Positions 25,091 through 34,826 of a stretch of 64,000 nucleotides of DNA are shown piece after piece. The position numbers were made by a program, and so were the translations under genes. The notes below the pieces were generated by a model, which saw nothing but the letters and a program-made list of their open reading frames with translations, was not told the DNA's origin and searched no databases. This stretch comes from Pelobates cultripes. Taxonomy: Eukaryota > Chordata > Amphibia > Anura > Pelobatidae. The first letter of the stretch is position 1. Each line of letters starts with the position of its first letter. The DNA lies in contig OW240918.1 of the NCBI GenBank assembly GCA_933207985.1, forward strand, positions 117,384,497-117,448,496, read 5' to 3'.

Positions 25091-25625
25091 CACAATAGTT
25101 TCTGGCACTCATCCCATAGCAAAAGCATTAATTCAGCAATGACCAGGTGCCTCTCCGTGCAAAATATACAAATGGAACAAATTGAGAGCACTCATTGGAT
25201 TTAGTAAACAAAAAAATATATTAAATCAAACGCATATAAATCAACGTTTCGACCGTCTAGCGGTCTTTATCAAGATGCTATGACATGTGAAAATCTCAAA
25301 TATATACAATCTAATGTGTTAAACTTACCCAATCACCAAGTGCACCTTGTTTGTCCGGTCTGCTCTGTGAATAGAGCCGCAAACCGAGGACTGTCAAGCA
25401 TACTGCCGAAAAGTGACATAAAGCACAGCCACCAAGTGTTGCCTAGAAACGGCAAAGTTGTTTTAAAAGAGAAAACAATCGGAGTAAAATTAAAAGCATG
25501 TATGGAGGAGGAAGAAATAAAGTTAGATTACATGGTCTTAAATGTATATGAGTGTGGAATGTTAAAGACAGCAGTATGAATGAAAATGGGTTAACCAAAG
25601 GTTAACCAGAACAGGTTAATGTGTG
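25086..25625 (-). mobile_element. Penelope-associated fragment with hammerhead-like motif
   Basis: The segment carries a minus-strand GAAACG hairpin (25230-25275, listed separately) of the kind found in long terminal direct repeats of Penelope-like elements. The rest shows only short frames with no RT or GIY-YIG motif, so it is probably a non-coding end fragment. A long A-run follows at 25649-25671. Assignment rests mainly on the motif. Confidence 0.35.
25230..25275 (-). ncRNA. Hammerhead-ribozyme-like core, degenerate
   Basis: Read on the minus strand: core box TTGATAA (consensus CUGANGA, two differences), an extra A, a perfect 5-bp stem GACCG/CGGTC with loop CTAGA, then intact GAAA. A short ACG...CGT stem III is followed by T. 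The arrangement is that of a minimal hammerhead. The core changes and the extra A make activity unlikely. Confidence 0.4.
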
Positions 25626-25689
25626 TATGCATGCTGAATAAAGAGAAAAAAAAAAAAAAAAAAAAATCTCTCAATATCTCAGGGTATTT

Positions 25690-26480
25690 AGAAATAACTC
25701 AGACGACAACACCTGCAGGATTCAACTAGAAGATATGACTAGATCTTTTTTGGAACGGGGATACAAACACAACGTGTTACATGCCTTCCAACTCCCTGTG
25801 CCTAACTGCCACTCCACCTATACACCTTATAAAGACTGCCATAATTTTATTGATTTTACCCCGACACCGAGCCACTGCAGCTGGGTCCTTGACATGTCAC
25901 CAGTGAAACCGTAGAACCATCTTGGACCACACCACCACCACACCTGTAATCAGCTCCCTTAACCGGTCCACATCCTTCTTCATCCACCTGACCAACTCCT
26001 TCTTTGGGAACAGTCCCAAATCATTACCGCCAGCATGGATCAATAATATGTTCAGGAGCGGTACCCACTGCCACCTTCCGATAAATCACCCTGAAAACCA
26101 AACCACTCCAGTGTCTCCAAATCCAGAGGAAAGCCCAGCTGCACTCCTTGTCTCCGAACAGCAGCTCTCTTCTGTGCCCAAAAGATGTAAGAGTTGCCCA
26201 CCAACCAAGCCACCCAACCTAAAACAAAGACAGAATCAGTGACAAGCCATAAAACAAACAAACACCCATTAAACCAAGTGTTCTGGTACATAGAAAGAAT
26301 GGTTCCCATACTGCATGAGATCCAAATCCTGCCTCGTCAAACCCATCCAAAAAACCCAAAAGAATTGAAACCTCGACAAAGCTAATCCATCCCCCATGTA
26401 CCAAAAAACAACCCAGTCCAAAATAGCTTGATGCACATAAAAACCAGGCTGACTCCTGATCCAGGAAGGGAAAATGTTAC
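25690..26480 (-). pseudogene. Ngaro-type recombinase C-terminus fused to SGNH-hydrolase domain, decayed
   Basis: Minus-strand order: LALSRFQFFWVF...QYGNHSF (about 26440-26330) is the tyrosine-recombinase box containing the H-x-x-R region. A short YVPEHLV follows where the nucleophile region should be, with material between apparently deleted. Then VAWLVGNSYIFWAQKRA and LGFPLDLETLEWFGF (about 26265-26100) and LIHAGGNDLGLF (about 26030) form an SGNH/GDSL-hydrolase-like domain. INKIMAVFIRCIGGVAVRHRELE follows (about 25830). Ngaro-group YR retrotransposons carry such a domain. Several stops interrupt it. Confidence 0.65.
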
Positions 26481-26534
26481 CAAACAACCTTTACCAAATA
26501 CATTCATCTTGGAATGGCCCAACCAAAAACCAAA

Positions 26535-26712
26535 TAAATGTTTACCAATTATTCTCATACATAATTCTCAGGGAGGTTGGAAATCCCCATTTGAATTTTA
26601 AGTTTTTTTGTTTTATAATTAGGAAAATAAATGAAAAGGATCTCATCTTTGCATGTTTATGGTTAGAGACATCTGGCAATATTTTTAAGTCCTTAAATTT
26701 ATCTTCTATCAT
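26535..26712 (-). pseudogene. L1 ORF1 C-terminal fragment (inverted partner of 27745-27925)
   Basis: On the minus strand it encodes KFKDLKILPDVS and FKWGFPTSLRI-like residues of the ORF1p C-terminal domain. It is an inverted copy of 27745-27925 with few differences. No upstream ORF1 sequence of the same polarity is present. Confidence 0.7.
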
Positions 26713-26749
26713 CATTACTGAATACTGAACACTGAATCCTGCTGAATGC

Positions 26750-27250
26750 TTGAAACTGCAGAGAAAATCAGGTACACATAAACTGTATTATTTATTTGTG
26801 AGTTAATTGTGGAAGTAAAACAGAGTAAATGACTTTCAGCAAATGTTTAAAGATAAGTAATTGTGCCTGAACCCAAAAAGAATATCTGCAGATATATTCT
26901 GTTTAAAAAAAAAGAGAGATATATTAAAGCATTAAAATTAAAATATTAAATTCAAAACAAATCCATAGAAAACAGCCACAATATATAAGTATATAGAGCT
27001 AAACCTACCCATATACATTAAGGAAAAAAGAAAGAAAAAAAAAGAAAGAAAGAAAGAAAGAAAAAAAGGGGCGGGGATGTAAAAAGTGGCATCTAAAAGA
27101 ATGCAAGAAAGTAAATCCAGTGTAAAAAATGAGAAAAAAAGGACAAAAACAAGAAAAATGGCTTTCATCCTTTTTCTCCATCCAAGATCCTGAATTAATG
27201 GAGAAGTGCAGATACATCCCTGTCACTATCTCAAAATATACAGCCTCACA
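26750..27250. other. AT-rich spacer with (GAAA)n tract
   Basis: A purine microsatellite (aaag/gaaa, about 27024-27068) dominates. Low-complexity frames here are not genes. Confidence 0.6.
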
Positions 27251-27975
27251 CACCAGAAAGTGACACTATCTCTCCAAGCTTCCTGAAAGAATGCCACGAA
27301 ATTGTACTTAAAGACCTTACAAATGAAATAAATAATACATTCATCGACCTGTAATCAGATATCCTGTCTCTTAACCAGGGAATTCAACATATGGAACAGA
27401 TTGAAGAAAAGTAAATCAACTTCAGGATATGCAAGAAAAACAGAATAGGATGGAATCTAAAAAAATGCAGTTAGAGGAAAAAATAAGTGACCTCGAAGAT
27501 CAAGGAGAGCAAATTTAAGATTCCAGAATATACCAGAAAACACTGAAGATAGTAAATTAAAATATTTCTGAAAAGAACTCTTCCATTGCCTAGAATTGCC
27601 AAACGACAATCATGAACAGAAAATGGATAGATGTCATAGACTTCCACGTAATAGAACAACACCAGATCACCACCACGTGATGTCATAGTGGCTTTCTACA
27701 CCTATGAATTCAAATGGAGAGTTATATAGGAGTTTAAGAGGAGTCCATTGGAAGATAAATTTAAGGACTTAAAAATATTGCCAGATGTCTCTAACCATAA
27801 ACGTGCAAAGAGGAGATCCTTTACATTTATTTTCCCAATTATAAAACAAAAAAACTTAAAATTCAAATGGAGATTTCCAACCTCCCTGAGAATTATGTAT
27901 GAGAATAATTGGTACACATTTAATAATCACAAGCAAGCTACTGAATGGGTGAAAAATAAGAATTGGTTATAATAT
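27250..27975 (+). pseudogene. L1 ORF1, degenerate
   Basis: Glutamine/glutamate-rich coiled coil (about 27330-27510) ends in EEKISDLEDQ, the usual boundary to the RRM. The C-terminal domain (27748-27972) is open: KFKDLKILPDVSNHKRAKR, FPTSLRIMYENN and TEWVKNKNWL-stop. Stops break the middle. The order matches L1 ORF1p. Confidence 0.75.
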
Positions 27976-28029
27976 AGAAAACTTGTTTGGGAGAATTGTT
28001 TAAGGAGGGGTTGAAGGGATAGAGAGATG

Positions 28030-28974
28030 GACTGTGGTGTGTTAATATTATCAGACTGGAGCAATTTAAATGGAGTCCAAGAGAAATGGGATTATTTAAA
28101 AGTTGCACTATTGAAGGCAACAGAAAATTGCATTAGGCTTGTCATTAAAAGCAAAAAATTCAAGAAACCACTGTGGTACTCCACAGATGTGGCCAAAATA
28201 GTTAAAAACAAAACATTAGCATTTAGGAATTATAAAAAAAAACCAGAGTGAGGAAGACAAAATGATCTATAAGATTAGGCAGAAAGAGGCTAAGCAAGTT
28301 ATAAGAGCTTCCAAATCACACACAGAAGAGAAAATAGCACAGTCAGTAAAAAAGGGGGATAAAACATTTTTTAGATACATAAATGAGAAAAGAAAAGTAA
28401 AACAAGGATTAGTTAGATTAAAAACAAAAGAAGGAAGGTATGTAGAAGAGGATAAAGGTCTAGCTGACTGCCTCAATGAATATTTTTGTTCTGTATTTAC
28501 AGATGAAAATGAAGGAAAGGGACCTCAGTTGAGAAAAAGGATAAATGAGTCATTTATTACACGTGAGTTTACAGAAGAAGAGGTTCTATTTCAACTGTCA
28601 AAAGTAAAGACAAATAAGTCAATGGGACCTGATGGAATACACCCAAAGCTATTAAAAGAGCTTAGTGGTGTACTAGCAAAACCATTAACAGATTTATTTA
28701 ACCAATCATTGTTAACAGGAGTAGTCCCAGAAGATTGGAAGTTAGCGAATGTTGTGCCCATTTACAAGAAAGGTAATAGGGAGGAGTCGGGCAACTATAG
28801 GCCAGTAAGCCTTACTTCAGTAGTGGGGAAAGTGATGGAAACCATGTTAAAAGATAGGATTGTTGAACATCTAAAAACATATTGATTTCAAGATCAGAGA
28901 CAACATGGGTTTACTTAAGGGAGATCATGCCAAACTAATCTTATTGATTTTTTTGATTGGGTAACTAAAATTTT
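28030..28974 (+). pseudogene. CR1 ORF2 N-terminal RT part
   Basis: Begins with a lysine-rich linker (WSNLNGVQEKWDYLK), has a stop at about 28249, then a 207-codon frame with FFRYINEKRK, TNKSMGPDGIHPKLLKEL, VPEDWKLANVVPIYKKG and NYRPVSLTSVVGKVME. These are RT blocks 0-2 of CR1-clade LINEs. The endonuclease is missing (5' truncation). The frame ends at 28885 and the text is cut by the DIRS end at about 28975. Confidence 0.88.
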
Positions 28975-28979
28975 ATAAC

Positions 28980-29130
28980 ATGACAGGAGGCTTCGTATTT
29001 GCTTAAGACTTTCTTTACTTAAGCTTCACAGCAGCACTTTTTTACTTAGTAACAAGGTAACCAATCAGAAAAAAGGATAACAAGGTATATAAGTCCCTCC
29101 CAGTGATGTCATTTCCTCTTTCTTTGCTGC
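28980..29130. repeat. DIRS left inverted terminal repeat with promoter motifs
   Basis: Contains an NF-Y-type ccaatcag (about 29062), then tatataag (about 29084), spaced like a CCAAT/TATA promoter pointing into the element. The same sequence in reverse ends the element, so an outward- or antisense-facing promoter may exist at the right side. Confidence 0.8.
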
Positions 29131-29394
29131 TTCACACCAGTACAGGTCAGAGTGCCACTGTCTCCTACTTCTGTGGGTTTCTGTGGTTTATTATTTATCA
29201 TATTTGTCATCTCTTTATTTCATATTTCTTTATAGTATATATATATATATATTTTTTCTCTTTATACTATTTCTGATAAAATTATTTTTTCCACATCTTT
29301 ATCTACACTTTGGTATTTCATTGTTTTCTCCTTTTTTCTGCTTTTATATTTGACTACTGTCACTTTTATTATTTTCTACCTTCCTTTAGCCCGG

Positions 29395-29615
29395 TTTCTT
29401 CGAGCGGCATTTTTTGCCCCGTTTTTCCCGGGCTTTTGGGACCGCGGAGTACGCCTCCAACGGTCCCCAGAGCGCACGGCGGCCATCTTGGATCTCGCGC
29501 CCTTCCGCGGGATCCAAACGGCTTCCTCACTTGTGCGCATGCGCGAGATCGCGGCGGCCATTTTCTTGGAGCCGCGATCTCCATCTACTCTGGCCGTGCG
29601 GCGGCCATTTTACTG
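29395..29615 (+). promoter_or_regulatory. CpG-rich leader of the DIRS element with NRF1- and YY1-type sites
   Basis: A CpG-dense island in an AT-rich setting. It contains tgcgcatgcgcg (29534-29545), which matches the NRF1 palindrome. Three ggccat(c/t)tt motifs (about 29481, 29556 and 29602) match YY1 sites. It lies between the left terminal repeat and the Gag start. A transcriptional role is inferred from the motifs only. Confidence 0.6.
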
Positions 29616-30137
29616 TTTATTATTGCGGTTAAATACGTTATCTAAACATATATCTATACTCCTTCATAATTTATTTCATTAATCCATGTTCATTTATTTT
29701 AATTATAACAAAGAGTTATTTTTCTGCTTACTCCTTTCTACTGAGGAAGGAGTTTAATTCCAAAGGCAGTTTCATCTCCGTCTCACTCTACTTCCCTCTA
29801 GTGGAGGATTATTCATACTGCATATATAATTTATCGTTAATCACTAAATATACCTTATATTTACAACTCATATCTACACTGTGCACGTGTATAAGGTTAA
29901 ACACATCAGACTAAATTATGATTGCTGTTATCATATACAGCCCATGATTGGCCCGCTTTGTCTGTGCCACTATACCTCTATACGGGTTTGAAAAGTATTC
30001 CCTGAGGTGATTTATACTGGGTGACCCCCAATTACAGCTTGCAATGTGAAATAATATCATACTGTGATATTTGAGACGGCCTTAATCTACACTCTAACAC
30101 TGGCCTATTCTGCCCCATAGATACCAACACTGTTACT

Positions 30138-33100
30138 ATGGGGGCTTCAAATCAAGATCAAAACTTGCAAGCAATTATAAATGCAGCCGTTGCTGCTTCG
30201 CTAGATAAGGCCCTGGCTCGGGTGCTGCCCATTGAGCCAAAAGACCCTAAAATTTCTGAAACCCCGCCTTCTGATGAAAATGCGGAGGATTCCGATTCCA
30301 CAAAAAGAAACCCTTCCAAACCACATAAACGTTATTGGAAAGGGAATGGGCCTGAACCCCTCAAACATAAGGGGAAAGAACCGGCAAAACGCCCCAAACA
30401 GGTGGATGCTAGAGAGAAACACTCCATCCAGCCTACTCTATCGGAAGAAGAGGAAGACTCTTTCGACTTACATCCATTAGCCATCCTAGATGAATGGCAA
30501 GCTGACCACTCCTCAGAAGATGAGGAGGACTGGCCCGAGACATCCTTTAAAGGAGCACCTCTCCCTCAATCTGTTACGGGAGACCTCCCAACCGAAGTTA
30601 TGATACCCGGATCACTTCCATCTGGGGACGCTGAATCCTTTCTGGATACGCTTGGTCAACCTCTTTTTGACCCGAGACAAATTAGATATCCTCGATCATC
30701 TGAATGGTCACTACCAGACCATCTTTCCCAGTATATTCATTTTTGGATCAGAAGACCCCTAGATCGGGAGGTCCGCAAACGATTACGAGCTGAATGTCCT
30801 AGACCCACTCTACCGGATAAGGTCGCGGTGACCCCGGAGTTTGATACGCTGCTCTATACATATCTGGCCAGATCGGGCAGTGACCCAAAAAAGGGCATGG
30901 AACGCAGCCTACGTCTAACCCAAGACAAAATGCTGGATATCCTAGGACCTCTGGCAAAAATTCTTCTACTGGCTGATGAAGCCTTATCTAATGAAGGCCC
31001 TCTAGACCCATCGGTGATCAGAGAATGGGCTCTACGCTCTATTGGCCTGCTGGGCAATGCTAATACATCACTCTGTACTGAGCGTAGAAAAGCAGTGCTG
31101 CTGCGTATAGATGCCAAGTTAGCTGACTTGGGAACAAAAGAATCGGGCCCCAAAGCACAGGTTCTATTGTTTGGAGAACCCTATATTAAAGAGTTACATA
31201 AACATGTAAACTTATACGCCACACTAAACAAGGCGCAGTCATCCATTAAAAGGGTATTTCATTATCAACCCTCACGGGTTTGTGGCAGGGCTCCTACCTT
31301 TCACCTTTCTACTGTTCATCATGCGGGCAGGTTGTCACACTGTGTAGACATGTGGAAGACACTGTCTTCAGATACCTGGGTCCTAAACACCGTTCAGGGT
31401 TATTCCATAGAGTTTCATTCTCTCCCCTCTCAAACAGGTTATCCTCACTATCCAAAAAATGGCAAGGTCTCAGAGTCTTTGCCTAGATTCAGAACTACAT
31501 TCTCTTTTAACAAAAGGAGCGATTCAACTCGCTCCACTCGACAAAGGTTTCCTCAGCTCCATCTTCTTAGTCAAGAAGAAATCAGGGGAATTTCGCCCAG
31601 TAATCAACCTTCGTCAACTAAACTCTTTCGTTATTTACAGACATTTCAAAATGGAAGGGATCCATCTCCTCAGAGACATTCTCCGACCAGGCGATTGGTT
31701 CACCCGTCTCGACCTCAAGGACGCTTACCTTTCGGTACCAGTACACCCATCCAGTCGGCGTTTCCTCCGTTTTCTTTGGCACCACTGAATTTTCCAATTC
31801 ACCTGTCTTCCATTCGGCCTGAGTTCCGCCCCGTGGTGTTTCACCAAACTGCTCAAACCAGTCACCGCACATCTTCGAGAAAGGGGCATCCGTTGTTTAA
31901 TCTACCTCGACGACCTCTTGCTTCTCTGCGAAGACGTATCCAGACTGCGTTCACAGACGAACTATACATCTGTATTGATCGAATCCTTGGGGTTTGTCAT
32001 AAACCAAGAGAAATCATCACTGTCCCCATCCAGAGTCATTCAATTTCTCGGCTTCGAGATCGACTCTTCAACCTGTGTTCTTCGCCTACCTCAGTCCAAG
32101 TTAACTGCGATCAGAAAGGAGCTACGCAAAACGCTTCGTCAAGAGGATTTACCCCTTCGAGGATTAGCTCGGATCGTCGGCCTCCTTTCTGCTTCCATTC
32201 AGGCAATCTAACCAGGTCCCCTTCACTACCGGGCCATGCAACGCTTGAAAGCTCAATTCCTCCGGACCCATCCATCATACGACCAGAGGGTCCCGATCAC
32301 TACGGAGGTGAAAGAGGAACTGTCTTGGTGGCTCCGCCACATGTCGGCCTGGAACGGCAAGGCAATTTTCGGTCCCACCCCGGACTTTGTGGTGGAATCA
32401 GATGCGAGCCTCCAGGGCTGGGGCGCAACCTGTCATACAACCTCCACTGGAGGACCATGGACCACCTCAGAACACTTTCTCCACATCAATTGTCTGGAGT
32501 TAATCGCAGGCTCGTTCGCAATTCGCAGTTTGACCAGTCATCTCTCAAACTGCTGTATTCTCCTTCGGATGGACAATATCTCAGCTGTCCAATACATCAA
32601 CAAATTGGGCGGAGCCAGATCTCGCACCCTTTCCGAAGTGACAAAAGACATTTACGAATTTTGCTTCCAACGCAACATCACACTTCGGGCAGAATATCTC
32701 CCAGGGGAGACGAACATTACCGCGGATTGTTTCTCCCGACATTGGAGAGACGGCAGCGACTGGCGCCTACACAGAACAATCTTTCTCCACATCTCCAAAC
32801 TCAGGGGCCCGTTTATCCTAAAACTATTCGCCTCCCGGACAAATTTTCAAGTTCCACGGTTTTTCAGCTGGCTTCCAGACCCAGAATGCTCGGCCGTGGA
32901 TGCCTTCCTTCAGAGTTGGCCGACGACGGGAGCCTATGCCTTTCCTCCGTTCGCAATGATTCCCAAAACCCTCCTTCAGATTCGCAGACAACAGATCACA
33001 CTGGTACTACTCACCCCGCTCTGGCGGGGCCAAACATGGTTTCCGGATCTTCTGGATCTCTCCTGCCAAGATCCTCTCCTTCTGCCTCCATGGCCCAACC

Positions 33101-33332
33101 TCCTGGAGGACCCTCTAGGGAACCCTCATCCAATGATGGCACAAGGCCACCTCCACCTAGTAGCTTGGACTCTTTCAGGGGAACCTGGCACTTCGGAGGA
33201 CTATCACAGAGATCTAAGGAACTCCTCTGGGATTCGTGGGCCCCTGGTACTAGAAGATGCTATCTTTCCTCCTGGAACACTTGGTGCAATTGGTGCCTGG
33301 AACGGAATACCGATCCCCTTACGGCCCCCTAG
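30138..33332 (+). CDS. DIRS Gag, continuing open through RT leader and into recombinase N-terminus (1064 codons)
   Basis: The ATG at 30138 starts a Gag-like protein: acidic/basic low-complexity N-terminus (residues 30-150), then a helical body (about 180-375; SLPDHLSQYIHFWIRR, AKILLLADEALS). Around residues 390-430 the frame reads RLSHCVDMWKTLSSDTWVL, which is the N-terminal extension of DIRS RTs. The true RT then shifts to another frame at about 31450. The Gag frame stays open for about 1.9 kb antiphase to RT/RNase H. It ends with SKELLWDSWAPGTRRCYLSSW, the N-terminal core-binding part of the recombinase. The absence of a Gag stop suggests a deletion at about 31265 fused Gag to the RT leader. 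Whether the long product is made is unknown. Confidence 0.75.
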   Translation: MGASNQDQNLQAIINAAVAASLDKALARVLPIEPKDPKISETPPSDENAEDSDSTKRNPSKPHKRYWKGNGPEPLKHKGKEPAKRPKQVDAREKHSIQPTLSEEEEDSFDLHPLAILDEWQADHSSEDEEDWPETSFKGAPLPQSVTGDLPTEVMIPGSLPSGDAESFLDTLGQPLFDPRQIRYPRSSEWSLPDHLSQYIHFWIRRPLDREVRKRLRAECPRPTLPDKVAVTPEFDTLLYTYLARSGSDPKKGMERSLRLTQDKMLDILGPLAKILLLADEALSNEGPLDPSVIREWALRSIGLLGNANTSLCTERRKAVLLRIDAKLADLGTKESGPKAQVLLFGEPYIKELHKHVNLYATLNKAQSSIKRVFHYQPSRVCGRAPTFHLSTVHHAGRLSHCVDMWKTLSSDTWVLNTVQGYSIEFHSLPSQTGYPHYPKNGKVSESLPRFRTTFSFNKRSDSTRSTRQRFPQLHLLSQEEIRGISPSNQPSSTKLFRYLQTFQNGRDPSPQRHSPTRRLVHPSRPQGRLPFGTSTPIQSAFPPFSLAPLNFPIHLSSIRPEFRPVVFHQTAQTSHRTSSRKGHPLFNLPRRPLASLRRRIQTAFTDELYICIDRILGVCHKPREIITVPIQSHSISRLRDRLFNLCSSPTSVQVNCDQKGATQNASSRGFTPSRISSDRRPPFCFHSGNLTRSPSLPGHATLESSIPPDPSIIRPEGPDHYGGERGTVLVAPPHVGLERQGNFRSHPGLCGGIRCEPPGLGRNLSYNLHWRTMDHLRTLSPHQLSGVNRRLVRNSQFDQSSLKLLYSPSDGQYLSCPIHQQIGRSQISHPFRSDKRHLRILLPTQHHTSGRISPRGDEHYRGLFLPTLERRQRLAPTQNNLSPHLQTQGPVYPKTIRLPDKFSSSTVFQLASRPRMLGRGCLPSELADDGSLCLSSVRNDSQNPPSDSQTTDHTGTTHPALAGPNMVSGSSGSLLPRSSPSASMAQPPGGPSREPSSNDGTRPPPPSSLDSFRGTWHFGGLSQRSKELLWDSWAPGTRRCYLSSWNTWCNWCLERNTDPLTAP

Positions 33333-33335
33333 ACA
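31450..33335 (+). pseudogene. DIRS reverse transcriptase-RNase H, two premature stops
   Basis: Reads in the frame beginning at 31459. RT motifs are GAIQLAPLDKGFLSSIFLVKKK, RPVINLRQLN, FTRLDLKDAYLSVPVH, LPFGLSSAP and the catalytic YLDD at 31903-31914. A thumb with LGFEIDSSTCVLRLP follows. RNase H has VESDASLQGWGA, LELIAG, RMDNISAVQYIN and TNITADCFSRH. Catalytic residues are present in all sites seen. A TGA at 31786-31788 and a TAA at 32209-32211 interrupt it, and the leader lies in another frame. Otherwise well preserved, so the copy is relatively young. Confidence 0.9.
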
Positions 33336-34117
33336 GTTCATATTGAATTTCCTCTCTCATCTATTCGATCTAGGCCTTTCCTACAGATCCATCAACGTTT
33401 CCCGTTCAGCCATTTCTGCAGCCCATGTCCCTCTAGACGGGGTTCCAGTGGGCCAGGACCAGCTGGTTTGTAGACTATTGCGAGGCATCAAACTGGCTCG
33501 CCCCCCTAAACCGAAATACTCTCATCTGTGGGACGTCAATGTCATGATTCGTTTCCTCGAGACTTGGCCAAACAACGAGGATCTATCCCTCCGCCAACTC
33601 TCAGCAAAAATTCACCCTGTTACTTTGCTTAGTGTCCTTCCGACGAGTATCGGATGTTCGAGCATTTGACCATGACGCTATCAACTTTTCCCCAGAGGGT
33701 GTCACCTTTTCCGTGTCCAGACGGACGAAATCTAACTCCTCTTCTATATTTTACCCTTACTTCCCGAACCACCCGAAATTGTGTGTGGTATCTCTTCTTT
33801 CTCATTATTTATTACTCACCTCCTCTCTCCGTCCTACTTCCTCCAGCCAACTATTGGTCTCATATGTCCGACCGCATAATCCAGTGTCAACCACAACCCT
33901 TGCCCGATGGGTTAGGTGGTTGCTCTCCCTAGCCGGGATTGAAACCTCCTTCGGAGTCCACTCCATCAGAGGAGCGGCGGCATCGGGGGCATTCAGCGCT
34001 GGAGCCTCTCTTCGAGACATTCTTCATTCCGCAGACTGGTCCCGAGAACAGACGTTCCGCAACTTCTATTTTCGTCCGGCTGTGCACGCTTCCTTGGCCC
34101 TTCTCTGGGAGCGTTAA
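33180..34117 (+). pseudogene. DIRS tyrosine recombinase, spread over three frames
   Basis: N-terminal core-binding segment (LLWDSWAPGTRRCYLSSWN, 33210-33332) lies in the Gag frame. The middle (ILNFLSHLFDLGLSYRSIN, SRSAISAAH, 33333-33620) lies in the RT frame. The catalytic C-terminus (33632-34117) lies in the third frame. The catalytic part shows SFRRVSDVRAFD, the HSIR box (His codon 33959-33961) and FRNFYFRP with the candidate nucleophile Tyr at 34067-34069. It would integrate a circular cDNA. Two frameshifts (about 33335 and 33610-33630) break it. Confidence 0.85.
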
Positions 34118-34121
34118 AACA

Positions 34122-34220
34122 GCAAATACGAAGCCTCCTGTCATGTTATAAAATTGTAGATTATGCTAGCTTTAGTGTACCTATAATCTTAATTTTATTA
34201 ATGACAGGAGGCGAGTATTT
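34122..34220. repeat. DIRS internal complementary region
   Basis: The first third is the complement of 28970-29002 and the rest is the complement of about 34755-34823. The two parts meet at aaaattgtag. In DIRS models this region templates joining of the two ends during circular cDNA formation. Confidence 0.88.
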
Positions 34221-34626
34221 CCCACCACTTTTACCTTCGTTTTTTCCCACCCTAGGGTCGCCCCTGTAGGTAAGTTTCTAAGACAAGAAGGAACACACAA
34301 TGCACTACTACCATGGGGGTTAGAAATTACATTCTAAGATGTATAGATTAACGTTTTCTATCAGGCTATAATATATGATTCATATCAACTGGTTATCATA
34401 TTTTCAAAGTCCAATTCACGGATTAATCCTTGGTTTCGACTCTGCTCTCTCGTTTCAGCGTAAAACTCCCTTAAGAGGTCAAGTCTAGTTGCTGTTACAC
34501 CGCAAGCTTCATCTCTGCTCTTCAAGAACTCAAGTTACGTTCCAGTTTCCCTCTCAAGTATCATCCTTCTCATCTGGCATCCTGAATCCCTCGTCTGGTT
34601 GCTACAGTTCCGGTTCCTATTTGTTC

Positions 34627-34826
34627 GCAGCCAGAAAGAGGAAATGACATCACTGGGAGGGACTTATATACCTTGTTATCCTTTTTTCTGATTGGTTACC
34701 TTGTTACTAAGTAAAAAAGTGCTGCTGTGAAGCTTAAGTAAAGAAAGTCTTAAGCAAATACTCGCCTCCTGTCATTAATAAAATTAAGATTATAGGTACA
34801 CTAAAGCTAGCATAATCTACAATTAT
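34627..34826. repeat. DIRS right inverted terminal repeat and extension
   Basis: 34627-34775 is the inverted copy of the left repeat. 34776-34826 is the unique right extension that is complementary to the internal region. The CR1 sequence resumes directly after, at gatcagggtgg. Confidence 0.88.

Larger units (their letters stand above)
28975..34826 (+). mobile_element. DIRS tyrosine-recombinase retrotransposon, structurally complete
   Basis: Inverted terminal repeats (28980-29130 and 34627-34775) match almost base for base, differing mainly at ttcg versus cgag. The right end carries a 51-bp extension (34776-34826). An internal complementary region (34122-34220) is complementary first to the left end and then to the right extension, which is the DIRS circle-junction signature. 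Gag, RT/RNase H and recombinase lie between. There is no obvious target duplication, as expected for recombinase-mediated insertion. Two premature stops and several frameshifts make this copy non-autonomous. Confidence 0.92.

Noticed and set aside
29310..29690. Overlapping 110-codon frames on both strands in the CpG-rich block
   Set aside because: Open because of the CpG-rich composition of the DIRS leader. No motif, and neither is linked to Gag.
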